Positions 16,609 to 25,635 of a DNA stretch of 64,000 nt are shown here, piece by piece. A program made the translations under genes and the position numbers. Source of the DNA: DATJPR01 sp963843525. Lineage in GTDB: Bacteria; Bacteroidota; Ignavibacteria; UBA10030; UBA6906. How positions within the stretch are numbered: the first letter of the stretch is position 1; each line of letters begins with the position of its first letter. Location of the stretch: the NCBI GenBank assembly GCA_963843525.1, contig CAWJKM010000005.1:496001-560000 (forward strand). Direction: 5' to 3'. The notes under the pieces are model-generated. The model was not told the origin of the DNA and made no database searches. It saw only the letters and a list, made by a program, of their open reading frames with translations.

Positions 16609-16846
16609 ATATGTGCGACGTACTGTATGCAATATAAAAAATCCTCAGGGGAATGCTGTGCCTTCAATCACGTCGAGACAACGGGGACTGTGATTCCGGG
16701 GCGGGAAACGGAAGAAGAACTTTTCCACGGAGATAATCCTGCATCGACGGTTGCCCGGGTGATTTCGACACCTGAGGATCTCCGCCACCAGAGAGGAATC
16801 GTGATACGCGCGACTCTCGCTGCGGGAAACTTGGGGTGATTTCTCT

Positions 16847-17707
16847 CTACGTGCGGGTCTTCTGCGGATACTTCTCGATCGCGGTGAGAATGCCGTGCAG
16901 CAACGCCTCCGGTCGGGGAGGACAGCCGGGGATGTAGACGTCGACGGGGACGACGTTGTCAACGCCGCCACATGACGCGTAGCTTTTTCCGAACACGCCC
17001 CCGCCGATGGCACAGGCACCGACGGCGACGACCAATTTCGGATCGGGCGTCGCTTCGTAGGTCTGCTTCAGGGCGATCTCCATGTTGCGGGTGACCGGGC
17101 CGGTCACCAGCAGCATGTCTGCATGGCGGGGAGATGCGACGAAATGCACGCCGAAGCGTTCAATATCATACACGGGGTTGTTGAGAGCGGTGATTTCCAC
17201 TTCACACCCGTTGCACGAGCCCGCATCGACTTCCCGGATGTGAAGTGAACGGCCAAACAGTGTTGCCGTCTTTTCTTTGAGCGTCTGACCGATGCTCTCC
17301 AGGGATTCAACAGCAACAGTGGTCTCCGTGAGAAGTCCGGCGAAGTGAAACCCGTCGTCGCCTCCGTGCGTATACCTGGCGCTCGTGACGAGCTTCGACT
17401 TTTCAGCGACGGCAAGCTGGAACTCTTTCGTCAGATGAATCGCAGTCGGACACGCCGTCTCGCACTCCCCGCAAAAAATGCAGTCGCCGTAGTTGATGGA
17501 CACGATCTTCTCGTCGGCGTTCGTTTCATTGGCCCGGGCTGTGATCGCTTCCGTCGGACATGCGTCTGCGCACTTCCCGCACGCGGTGCAGCGCTCAAAG
17601 TCAATGACCGGCCTTCCCCGAAACCCGTCCGGCGGTTCCGCAATGACGGCCGGATACGAATTTGTGACAGGTCCGCTGATGAGCGCCTGCTTCAAGATTC
17701 TCAGCAT
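16847..17707 (-). CDS. hyfI: Ferredoxin/NuoB-type small subunit fusion of a hydrogenase-4-like complex
   Basis: 286 residues. The N-terminal part has two [4Fe-4S] motifs, CTACGKCADACP (from about Cys40) and CIFCGECETACP (from about Cys77), as in HyfH/HycF. After a linker, residues about 155-286 are the NuoB/HyfI small subunit with SCNGCE, VGACAIGGG and PGCPPRPE, the four cysteines that hold the proximal cluster (N2 in complex I). HyfH and HyfI are normally separate, so this is a fusion. It is the last gene of the leftward operon, 63 nt after the large subunit gene. It should sit on the cytoplasmic side and pass electrons from ferredoxin towards the large subunit. Confidence 0.92.
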   Translation of the reverse strand: MLRILKQALISGPVTNSYPAVIAEPPDGFRGRPVIDFERCTACGKCADACPTEAITARANETNADEKIVSINYGDCIFCGECETACPTAIHLTKEFQLAVAEKSKLVTSARYTHGGDDGFHFAGLLTETTVAVESLESIGQTLKEKTATLFGRSLHIREVDAGSCNGCEVEITALNNPVYDIERFGVHFVASPRHADMLLVTGPVTRNMEIALKQTYEATPDPKLVVAVGACAIGGGVFGKSYASCGGVDNVVPVDVYIPGCPPRPEALLHGILTAIEKYPQKTRT

Positions 17708-17770
17708 TGCTCTTTCACTCTGTTTAGTCCAACGGCCGAACGTTGTGTACGGTGGAGCAGCATTTCTCTC

Positions 17771-19366
17771 TTACCGGTCATTCCCCGAATACGAAAGGTT
17801 GAAACTCTTGTTGATCACCGGGAAGTCGGGCACGATGTTGTTGCGCACGGCCATGGGCAGCGCCCGCCAGTTATGAACGGAAGGGTCGGTGATTTTCCAG
17901 CGGTAAATGTTTCCGTCCTTGTCGGTCATCGTCCAGTGCACGATCTCGCCTCTCCACCCCTCCACATATCCCAGAGCATGCTGCAAGGGAGGCGCGTTCA
18001 CTTCGGCGGTGAGCGCCCGGTCATCGTGGTATTGCTGCCGCAGTTGTTCAATCAAGGACAACGATTCCCGCACCTCCTCGATGCGCACGTTTGTGCGTGC
18101 GAGCACATCCCCTTCTCTGCGCGATGCCACCGTGAAGTGCAGAGATGGATAGGCACTGTGCGGGTGGTCCCGCCGGAAATCCCGGTCGATGCCCGATGCT
18201 CTGCCGGCGATGCCGGTGATCCCAAGGCGATACGCATCGGCCTGGCTCAACTTTCCCGTGGTTTCCAGACGATCAAGAACCGACGAACTGGACATTATCA
18301 GGTCCACGAGACCGTCGAACGAATGCCGCACTGATGCCATTGTCTCCCGCAGCGCATCCCGCTTGGCAGGCGTGTCTTCCGGATCCCTGCGGACCCCCCC
18401 GATTGCCGCAACACCCCTCAGCAACCTGCTACCGGTGAGAACCTCGTTGAGGTGGAGAAGTCGTTCCTTGAGTTCCGACGCGGAAGCGGCACCGGCTGCA
18501 AATCCCACATCGAGAAGGATCGCCCCCACATCGCCGATGTGATTGTACAATCGCTCGAGTTCCAGCAAGAGCGTCCGTGCGATGAGCGCGCGCGGCGGAA
18601 CCTCGCAGCGGCTCAGACGCTCAATCGAATGGCAATACGCAAGGGCATGGGCGAAGGAGGAATCTCCTGAGATCCGTTCCGCGAGAAACACCGCCCGCTG
18701 CGGGGTCATCCCCTCTGCGATCTTCTCCGTCCCTTTGTGCGCATAGAAGAGCTGGACTTCGAGATTGATGATCGGTTCGCCGGCGACACTGAACCGGAAG
18801 TGTCCCGGTTCGATAATGCCTGCGTGGACAGGCCCCACGGGGATTTCAAACACCCCCTCCCCTTCCACCCTTTTGAAGTCCAACGAACCCCTGACACGCG
18901 GGACAACCGTGTGCGGATCGAACTCCTTCAGCAAGGGGTGCACATCTTCGGGCCAATCGGGATGGACCGCGAGCCTGTGGATATTGGGAAAGGCGATGAT
19001 TCCAAACCAGTCCTTCACCTCCCGCTCAAACCAATTGACACTCTCGAGACCGGGACTGATGGAGGGGACTTCCATATGACGCGGATCAACCGGGACTTGA
19101 AGGATGAGAAAGATGTCGTCTTTGGAAAGAGAGAAGACGTAGTACAGGAAGAATTTCCCGTTCACCGGGCGCTCATCGTTGGCCACGATGGTGGTGAAGT
19201 GCGCCTTGAGGGATTTCGTGAGGAGCGAACAGATCTCCGGAAGCGCACCCAGTGCTTCTTCGCGCAACGACAGGTACAGTTCGTTGGACCCGGCGGCCTC
19301 GCGGTGGTCCAACCGGTCTCCGAGCGCCTTCTCAAGCAATTCGATGTAGTGTCGTTTTTCCGGCAT
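17771..19366 (-). CDS. hyfG: Hydrogenase-4-like large subunit (NuoCD type) without Ni-Fe ligands
   Basis: 531 residues, NuoC-like domain (about 1-170) fused to NuoD/HyfG-like domain, as in HycE/HyfG. Conserved landmarks align well: PVGPVHAGIIEPGHFRF, LNEVLTGSRLLRG, GGVRRD, WRGEIVHWTM, NWRALPMAVRNNIVPDFPVI. The two cysteine pairs that bind Ni-Fe are gone. Where HycE has RVCGICGFAH this protein has RISGDSSFAH (near residue 231), and where HycE ends LDPCYSCTDR it has FNLSYSGNDR (about 520-529). It therefore cannot be a Ni-Fe hydrogenase; it matches the description of energy-converting-hydrogenase-related (Ehr) complexes. No C-terminal protease-cleavage extension is present, consistent with no metal-centre maturation. 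Confidence 0.93.
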   Translation of the reverse strand: MPEKRHYIELLEKALGDRLDHREAAGSNELYLSLREEALGALPEICSLLTKSLKAHFTTIVANDERPVNGKFFLYYVFSLSKDDIFLILQVPVDPRHMEVPSISPGLESVNWFEREVKDWFGIIAFPNIHRLAVHPDWPEDVHPLLKEFDPHTVVPRVRGSLDFKRVEGEGVFEIPVGPVHAGIIEPGHFRFSVAGEPIINLEVQLFYAHKGTEKIAEGMTPQRAVFLAERISGDSSFAHALAYCHSIERLSRCEVPPRALIARTLLLELERLYNHIGDVGAILLDVGFAAGAASASELKERLLHLNEVLTGSRLLRGVAAIGGVRRDPEDTPAKRDALRETMASVRHSFDGLVDLIMSSSSVLDRLETTGKLSQADAYRLGITGIAGRASGIDRDFRRDHPHSAYPSLHFTVASRREGDVLARTNVRIEEVRESLSLIEQLRQQYHDDRALTAEVNAPPLQHALGYVEGWRGEIVHWTMTDKDGNIYRWKITDPSVHNWRALPMAVRNNIVPDFPVINKSFNLSYSGNDR

Positions 19367-19370
19367 CTCC

Positions 19371-20843
19371 CTAACCCCCGAGCACCGTCACGGCGTTTTG
19401 AATGGTCTGCTGCAACTGGGGCGGGATATAGACCCCCAGAACCAGGAGTGCCGCAAGCAGAACGCCGAGAAGCAGCAACGACGCCGTGCCCGTTTCCCCC
19501 CCTTTGACCGTCGACTGTGGCTCTCCGAAAACCATCTTCGACGTACAGTAGATGAAGCCGGCAAAAATCGTTGCGACAAATCCGACGAACAGCACCACCG
19601 GCAGGATATTGCCGCTCTTGAAGCCGGCGCTCACAATGGTGAACTCGCTGACGAACACCCCGAACGGTGGCCATCCCGTGATGGCAAACACGCCAAGGAT
19701 GAGAATCGTTGCCGACACCGGAACAACTTTCAGCGCTCCGGAGATTTTCCGCATGATTTTCGAATTGTACGCCGTCCGCAGATTGGACGCAGTCAAAAAG
19801 AGGAGCGTCTTTGCAATCGCGTTGTTGAGGAGATGGAGCATCGCTCCGAAATACGCCAGCGGGGTGCCGAGACCGAGCGCGAAGACGATGATCCCGACAT
19901 GCTCGACGCTGGAGTAGGCGAGCAATCGCTTGAAATCTCTCTGGGCAAGGATGAAGGGAACGGCAATCCCCATCGACACCAGGCCGAAGATGACGAACAG
20001 GGTCGGCGCAAAACTTCCCCCCAACGCCGTATTCACGAGGATATAAAATCTCATGAGTGAATACAGGGCTACGTTGACCAATCCCGCAGCCATGAGCGCG
20101 CTGATCGGAGCAGGCGCCTCTCCATACGCGTCCGGTTTCCAGCTGTGCATGGGGGCGAGCCCGGCCTTCGTACCGAACCCCACGAGGACGAACAGGAAGG
20201 CCAGCTTGAGCACTCCCGGATCAAGCTTCTTCGCCACCAACATGAGCGACGACCAGTTCAATGCGTTGTCCGACTGCTGGACCACATGGAGCGCCGAGAA
20301 ATAGGTGAGGATGATGCCGAACAGGGCAAGCGCAATGCCCACGGAACAAATGATCACATACTTCCACGCGGCTTCGATGGAGCTCTCCCTCTCGTAGAAT
20401 GCCACAAGGAACGCCGTCGCGAGGGTCGACGCCTCGGTGCCGATCCAGAGAAACCCCAGATTATTGGAAAGAAGCACCAGCATCATTGTGAAGAGAAACG
20501 CATTGAGCAGCAGATAATACAACCACAGATGGCCGTTGTCCACTTTGCCGAGTCGAATCTGGCGGCGCAGGTAGCCGGTCGAATAGAGTGCAACAACAAG
20601 TGCGCTGCCGGTCACGATGACCACGATATATGCCGACAGTCCGTCTGCGTACCACCAGCCTTGCTCTGAACTGAGGGTCTTCACCTGCAGGATCGTGCCT
20701 GCCAGCCACAGCGCCGACACAAACGTCAGACCGGAGACAATCACCGTGACGCTTTCGAGCACACTGCGCCGGTGGAACAGGGCACAGAGAATTGTTCCCG
20801 CGACCGGCAAGCCAATAAGGAGAGAAAAGAGGGCCGTGCTCAA
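19371..20843 (-). CDS. hyfF: Antiporter-like membrane subunit HyfF (NuoN/MrpD type)
   Basis: 490 residues starting at TTG 20843, which overlaps the hyfE stop as TTGA; the much longer frame to 21197 runs through hyfE and is rejected. About 14 hydrophobic segments. The proton-translocation module is visible: a Glu in LWIGTEASTLATAFLVAFY, Lys in VGFGTKAGLAPMHSWKPDAYGEAPAPISALMAAG, and Lys/His in RDFKRLLAYSSVEHVGIIV. The C-terminus ends after a last membrane segment (LLGVLLAALLVLGVYIPPQ), so no long lateral helix. It should pump protons or sodium in the membrane arm. Stop is 4 nt before the large-subunit start. Confidence 0.93.
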   Translation of the reverse strand: MSTALFSLLIGLPVAGTILCALFHRRSVLESVTVIVSGLTFVSALWLAGTILQVKTLSSEQGWWYADGLSAYIVVIVTGSALVVALYSTGYLRRQIRLGKVDNGHLWLYYLLLNAFLFTMMLVLLSNNLGFLWIGTEASTLATAFLVAFYERESSIEAAWKYVIICSVGIALALFGIILTYFSALHVVQQSDNALNWSSLMLVAKKLDPGVLKLAFLFVLVGFGTKAGLAPMHSWKPDAYGEAPAPISALMAAGLVNVALYSLMRFYILVNTALGGSFAPTLFVIFGLVSMGIAVPFILAQRDFKRLLAYSSVEHVGIIVFALGLGTPLAYFGAMLHLLNNAIAKTLLFLTASNLRTAYNSKIMRKISGALKVVPVSATILILGVFAITGWPPFGVFVSEFTIVSAGFKSGNILPVVLFVGFVATIFAGFIYCTSKMVFGEPQSTVKGGETGTASLLLLGVLLAALLVLGVYIPPQLQQTIQNAVTVLGG

Positions 20844-21517
20844 TGCCGGAGACTCCTGAGCGAATCGATACTGATCGACTCGAACGTCTTGTTGATGCGA
20901 AAGATAAACACACCGAGAATGAGGACGGCCACAAGAATGTCGAAGAAGATCCCCACCTCGATGATCATCGGCATCCCGTAGGTAATCGAAAGGCCGGAGA
21001 GAAAGACGCCGTTTTCCATGGTCAGCAGGCCGATGATCTGGGTGACGGCTTTCTTCCTCGTCATCATGATGAACAGCCCGATCAGCATGATCGCGATTGA
21101 TGCCGACAGAACCCTCGACACCGCGGTGGCGTTCGCCGGCTGGGCGCTCAGGATCGAGTGTGCCACGGAATCCGCAAGGATCACCATTCCTCCGCACAGC
21201 AGGAGTGAGGCCGCGATATTGATGCTGAAATCGACCTCCTTCTGCACGTGAATCCGTTCGATCACCCTGGTGAGCACCACGGGGATGACGATCGCTTTAA
21301 TGACGATCGTGAGAACCGCTGCAATGAGGATGTGTGTCTCGCCGTACCCGATGACCACCAGAAGGGCCACAACGCCGAGTGAAAATGACTGGAGGGCAAA
21401 CAGCCGGATGTAGAAGACCAGGCTCCGGCTCGAAACAATAAGGAATGCGGTCACAACGATCGCGGCACCGAAGATATCGATGAGCAGTCCGACGGTCTGA
21501 AGGTTCGTGATTCCCAT
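20840..21517 (-). CDS. hyfE: Membrane subunit HyfE (NuoK/MrpC-like)
   Basis: 225 residues from ATG 21517, two nt after the hyfC stop; the open frame to 21787 lies inside hyfC and is rejected. Seven or so hydrophobic segments, including ETHILIAAVLTIVIKAIVIPVVLTRVIERI and QIIGLLTMENGVFLSGLSITYGMPMIIEVG, the NuoK-like part with the conserved Glu of ENG and of IEVG. HyfE-type proteins link the antiporter-like subunits to the HyfC anchor in group 4 complexes. Length agrees with HyfE (about 216). Confidence 0.93.
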   Translation of the reverse strand: MGITNLQTVGLLIDIFGAAIVVTAFLIVSSRSLVFYIRLFALQSFSLGVVALLVVIGYGETHILIAAVLTIVIKAIVIPVVLTRVIERIHVQKEVDFSINIAASLLLCGGMVILADSVAHSILSAQPANATAVSRVLSASIAIMLIGLFIMMTRKKAVTQIIGLLTMENGVFLSGLSITYGMPMIIEVGIFFDILVAVLILGVFIFRINKTFESISIDSLRSLRH

Positions 21518-21519
21518 CG

Positions 21520-22476
21520 CTAGGCTCCCACAATGAAATAGAGAATCAACGCAAGCAGTGACAGGATAAACGCCACCATCAGAAGCTCGGGGACACGGAA
21601 GAGGCGCAACTTCGCATTGCTCGATTCGACCACGGCAACGATCATCGCCAGCACGATCACTTTTGCAAGGAACGCGGTGCCTCCCACGATAAGCGCCAGC
21701 GGAGACCATGCCGCGGCCATGCCCACGGGAAAGAACATGTTCGACAGCAGGGCCAGGAAGATCACCATCTTCATCTGGGACGCCCATTCGATGAAGGCGA
21801 GATACCGGCCCGAGTATTCCAGGATCATCGCTTCGTGGATCATCGTCAATTCGAGATGCGTCGCCGGATTATCGATCGGTACTCTTCCCGTCTCGGCGAT
21901 GGTCACGATGAAGAGCCCCGAGAAGGCGAGCAGATGGGCCGGATTCAACATCGTCGCCGGTGAACCGGAGAGCTTCTCGACGATGATGCTCAGGTTTGTG
22001 GAGCCGGCGGTAACAGCGATCGTGAAGATCGCGAGCATCATCGCGGGCTCAACGATCGACGCGATCGACATTTCCCGGCTGGAACCGAGTCCGCCGAACG
22101 CACTCCCCGTATCGAGCCCCACTAGGGCAAGGAAGAACCGTCCCACAGCGAAAAGATAGACCACGGTAATAATGTCACCGACCCAGTGCAGCGGAACCGG
22201 AGCGACAATTGTCGGTACCAGCAAAACGATCAGCAGCGTCGATCCAAAAACAAGATACGGCGTGACGTGGAAGAGCCAGGACGCGATCGAAGAAACGACG
22301 ACTTCCTTCTTGAGCAGTTTAGCCAGATCAAAATACGGTTGGACTATGCTTGCGCCCTTCCGGCGTTGCATGCGGGCCTTCGTCTTCTTGATGATGCCGT
22401 TGACCAGCGGTGCCGCAGCGACGACAAGGAGGAGCTGCAGCAGCAATTGCAGAACCAATGTGAGGGCGCCTGTCAT
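21520..22476 (-). CDS. hyfC: Membrane anchor subunit HyfC (NuoH-like)
   Basis: 318 residues, eight hydrophobic segments. NuoH/HyfC landmarks: KARMQRRKGASIVQPYFDLAKLLKKE in the first cytoplasmic loop, FALVGLDTGSAFGGLGSSREM, and AETGRVPIDNPATHLELTMIHEAMILEYSGR, with the acidic residues that line the quinone-side channel in complex I. It links the peripheral arm to the pumps. ATGA overlap with hyfB upstream, 2 nt before hyfE downstream. Confidence 0.95.
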   Translation of the reverse strand: MTGALTLVLQLLLQLLLVVAAAPLVNGIIKKTKARMQRRKGASIVQPYFDLAKLLKKEVVVSSIASWLFHVTPYLVFGSTLLIVLLVPTIVAPVPLHWVGDIITVVYLFAVGRFFLALVGLDTGSAFGGLGSSREMSIASIVEPAMMLAIFTIAVTAGSTNLSIIVEKLSGSPATMLNPAHLLAFSGLFIVTIAETGRVPIDNPATHLELTMIHEAMILEYSGRYLAFIEWASQMKMVIFLALLSNMFFPVGMAAAWSPLALIVGGTAFLAKVIVLAMIVAVVESSNAKLRLFRVPELLMVAFILSLLALILYFIVGA

Positions 22477-24518
22477 CGTGCGAACAGGAGAAGTAGAATG
22501 AGCGTGAGAAAGATGTATGCAAGATACGACTGCACGTGCCCGGTCTGGACCCTCCGCAAGAAACGAGCCGTTTTCACTATGGATTCATAGACCGGCTCAT
22601 AGAGGTATTTCATGAACACGGATTCCGTCTTGAGCTCGTAGGTAATATTGGGACGGAAATACGGAGACGTTTCTTCCGAGATCTCGATCTCGTGCGTGGC
22701 GCGGTAGATGTTGGAGAAGATCAGCCTGATCGGCTTGCTGAAACCGGTGGCGGTATACTGCATTTGCGGCTCGATTTTCGGCAATCCACACGCCCAGGTC
22801 ATCGCGATGCGCCTCCGCAGTTTTCCGCCGAAAAGGAGCCCTGCCACAAGAGGAACCAGGATGACGGCGATAAGCAAACCCGTGAGCACCGCGGGGGAGA
22901 TACTCGTGGAGTTGCTTGAAGGTATAGACAAGACGGCTCCGTTCATCACGAGCTGGCTGGAAGGGGTTCCTCCCAGGAGCGAACCGGCGAGCGGGTCAAG
23001 CACGTTCACGACAAGTCCCGGCGCGAGCCCAAACACCACACAAAGGACGGCCAGCACGCCCATCGCTGTGACCATTGTGGGTGATGACTCGTGAGCATTT
23101 TCCGCATGTCCGGAGCGTGGGAGTCCGAGAAATGTGATGCCGAAGGCTTTGACGAAGCATGCCGCCGCCAGGGCACCTGTCAGTGCGAGCAATGCAACGG
23201 TGAGGGGCACGGCGATCTTCACGGCAAGATCGGGGATTTGAAATCCGAGCAGCAGGGCCTGGAAGGTCAGCCACTCGCTGACAAAACCGTTGAGCGGGGG
23301 GAGTGCGGAAATGGCGACGGCCCCCACCAGAAAGAAGAACGACGTCCACGGCATCTTTTTGATGAGCCCGCCGAGCTCCTCGATGTTCTTTGAATGCGTC
23401 GCATGGAGGACGGACCCTGCGCCGAGAAAGAGGAGGCCCTTGAAGGTTGCATGATTCAGAACATGGTACAGCCCGGCAATCAGAGCGATGGCCGCAAGAG
23501 GCTTGTTCCCCAGCGAGGTGAAAAGCAGCGCCGCGCCCACGCCCATGAGGATGATGCCGATATTCTCGATACTGTGGAACGCCAGCAGTCGCTTCAGATC
23601 GTGTTCCATGAGGGCATAGAGCACGCCCAATACGGATGAGGTGACGGCAAGAATGAGGACAAGGATTCCCCACCATTCAGGAATGTCCGGTCCGAGGAAG
23701 TCGAAAAGCACACGGACGATCCCGTAAATGCCGGTTTTGATCATTACGCCGGACATGAGTGCCGAGACGTTCGATGGCGCCGCCGGATGAGCCTCGGGAA
23801 GCCAGATGTGCAGAGGGATGATGCCTGCCTTTGTGCCGAATCCGATCACCGCACAGAGGAAGATGAGCGACCGGATCAGCGCGGGCATTTGCGCTCCGGC
23901 GTTTTTCCATACGACAAAATCGAACGATCCGGTGGAGGCATAGAAAATTGAGAACATCACAATCAGGAACCCCGTGCCGATATGCATCATCACGACATAG
24001 AGGAAGGCAGCACGCCGGGAAGCCGGATCTTCGTGTTCAAAATTGATCAGGAAGTACGTCGAAAGCGACATCCCCTCCCAAACGAAAAGGAACAGCACGG
24101 CGTGTCCTGCGAGGACCACGACGGACATCGACAGAAGAAAGGTGTTGTAGAGAAACACCATCAATCCGATCTTCCTTCGCCCCAGGAATTCCGTTGTGTA
24201 TCCCAGAGAATAGACGGAAACGATTGCCGCAAGGAGGGAGATCACCCCGAGGAAAAAGGCCGACAGTCGATCGGCGTGGATTGCCATTGTCCCGAAGGGG
24301 AGAGTCTGCTGGATCTCCAGATGCAGGGGGATGCCGGACAGGAGAATATCAAGAGAGAGTGCAACGCCGGCAACTGAAGCAACAAGAGCGGCAATAAACC
24401 CGATGTTCCTGACGGCTTTGTCGAGCGCAGGACGTGAAGAGGAGCTCTTCCGTCCGAGGAAACTCAGCAAGAGTGAAAGAACTGCTCCCACTGCATACCC
24501 GCCAGTCAACAAGGACAT
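22473..24518 (-). CDS. hyfB: Antiporter-like membrane subunit HyfB (NuoL/MrpA-like)
   Basis: 681 residues from ATG 24518; in-frame TTG codons upstream (to 24602) are possible because the ribosome site is weak. Fourteen-plus hydrophobic segments. Pump residues are visible: VWEGMSLSTYFLINFE, GFGTKAGIIPLHIWLPEAHPAAPSNVSALMSGVMIKTG, and ALMEHDLKRLLAFHSIENIGII, then YHVLNHATFKGLLFLGAG. The C-terminal extension beyond about residue 530 has two more membrane spans with a soluble segment, as in HyfB. First gene of the six-gene operon hyfB-C-E-F-G-I. It should translocate H+ or Na+. Confidence 0.94.
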   Translation of the reverse strand: MSLLTGGYAVGAVLSLLLSFLGRKSSSSRPALDKAVRNIGFIAALVASVAGVALSLDILLSGIPLHLEIQQTLPFGTMAIHADRLSAFFLGVISLLAAIVSVYSLGYTTEFLGRRKIGLMVFLYNTFLLSMSVVVLAGHAVLFLFVWEGMSLSTYFLINFEHEDPASRRAAFLYVVMMHIGTGFLIVMFSIFYASTGSFDFVVWKNAGAQMPALIRSLIFLCAVIGFGTKAGIIPLHIWLPEAHPAAPSNVSALMSGVMIKTGIYGIVRVLFDFLGPDIPEWWGILVLILAVTSSVLGVLYALMEHDLKRLLAFHSIENIGIILMGVGAALLFTSLGNKPLAAIALIAGLYHVLNHATFKGLLFLGAGSVLHATHSKNIEELGGLIKKMPWTSFFFLVGAVAISALPPLNGFVSEWLTFQALLLGFQIPDLAVKIAVPLTVALLALTGALAAACFVKAFGITFLGLPRSGHAENAHESSPTMVTAMGVLAVLCVVFGLAPGLVVNVLDPLAGSLLGGTPSSQLVMNGAVLSIPSSNSTSISPAVLTGLLIAVILVPLVAGLLFGGKLRRRIAMTWACGLPKIEPQMQYTATGFSKPIRLIFSNIYRATHEIEISEETSPYFRPNITYELKTESVFMKYLYEPVYESIVKTARFLRRVQTGHVQSYLAYIFLTLILLLLFAR

Positions 24519-24704
24519 CAGCAAGAGCTGATACGATGGCAATTCCAAGAGGGCGACCCGCAAAATGATCGGCAATATAGCGGGAATCCGACTTATTTCC
24601 AATTGACCATCGCAGTCGATTCCACCGTGCCCGCGACGTACATTCTTAATGAGAAGGAACGTATATTCCAGCAGCCCTCAATGCAACACAATCATGGAGG
24701 AACA

Positions 24705-25604
24705 ATGCGACACTTCATGGCATTACTGGCAGCGTTTCTGGTTGCATCGTTAGCGTGCGGAGGAACGAATACCCAGGGTCAAGCGGCCGATCCGGGGGCC
24801 ATCATCGTTCGTTGTGACGACATCGGCATGTGCCACACCGTGAACAGCACATTTGCGGAAGTGCTCAAAACGGGGTTGCCCGTTTCAGCTTCTGTCATGT
24901 TTGCATGTCCCTGGTACCAGGAGGCAGTCGAACTCCTCAAGCAGGCGCCCAACGTCTCGGTGGGCGTGCATCTGACGCTCAACGCGGAGTGGAAAAACTA
25001 TCGGTGGGGGCCGGTCGCAGGGCGATCCGCCGTACCATCGCTCGTCGACTCGGAGGGATATTTCTTTCCATCCCGGGATCTCTTCTTTGCGCACGATCCG
25101 TCACTGAAAGAGGTGGAGCTGGAACTCAGGGCGCAAATCGAACGGGCGGTCCATTCCGGTCTTCACATCGATTACGTTGATTATCACATGGGGACGGCGG
25201 TCAGCACGCCGGAACTCCGGTCGATTGTCGAGGCTCTTGCGCGGGAGTTTCATCTCGGCATCTCGCGCTATTTTGGAGAAACCGATCTCGAAGGGTGGTA
25301 TCCCGTGCCGCCCGAGGCGAAGGGCGACACGGTACTGGAAAAACTGAAGGGGGTGCAGCCGGGATCGATCCGTCTCATGGTCTTTCATATTGGATCAGAG
25401 ACTCCCGAAATGAGTGCGCTGGTTGACATGAACTCGTTCGGACTGAAGCCAGTGAGCCGGCATCGCGCCGCAGAGTTCAGGGCTCTGACATCGCCCGGGT
25501 TCATTGCAGCGGTCCGGCGACTGGGCATTGGGATGCTGACCTATCGGGACGTCATTCAGCGGGTCGGGCTTGACCACATGAAGGCACCCGCGGGTGAGGA
25601 ATGA
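24705..25604 (+). CDS. YdjC/ChbG-family carbohydrate deacetylase, exported lipoprotein
   Basis: 299 residues from ATG 24705, with GGAGG seven bases upstream; the 34 codons before it lack support. The signal peptide ends LVASLACGG, a likely lipobox, so it is probably a lipoprotein. The YdjC signature is present: IIVRCDDIGMCHTVN (metal-binding Asp pair), VSVGVHLTLNAEW, IDYVDYHMGT (metal His) and FHIGSETPE. Such enzymes remove acetyl groups from chito-oligosaccharides or lipid-linked sugars (ChbG, HpnK). Divergent from hyfB. Substrate not predictable from sequence. Confidence 0.88.
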   Translation: MRHFMALLAAFLVASLACGGTNTQGQAADPGAIIVRCDDIGMCHTVNSTFAEVLKTGLPVSASVMFACPWYQEAVELLKQAPNVSVGVHLTLNAEWKNYRWGPVAGRSAVPSLVDSEGYFFPSRDLFFAHDPSLKEVELELRAQIERAVHSGLHIDYVDYHMGTAVSTPELRSIVEALAREFHLGISRYFGETDLEGWYPVPPEAKGDTVLEKLKGVQPGSIRLMVFHIGSETPEMSALVDMNSFGLKPVSRHRAAEFRALTSPGFIAAVRRLGIGMLTYRDVIQRVGLDHMKAPAGEE

Positions 25605-25635
25605 ATGGTGGTTCAATTGAATCAACGAGGCATCC

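Larger units (their letters stand above)
16246..16846. other. Intergenic region carrying a tRNA-like transcription unit
   Basis: No credible protein gene; a 70-codon frame on the plus strand at 16627 has no ribosome site and no recognisable features. The informative content is the tRNA-like element (16536-16608) and its terminator (16472-16509), both leftward. The rest is unremarkable and probably contains the promoter of the leftward gene starting at 16245. Confidence 0.6.
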
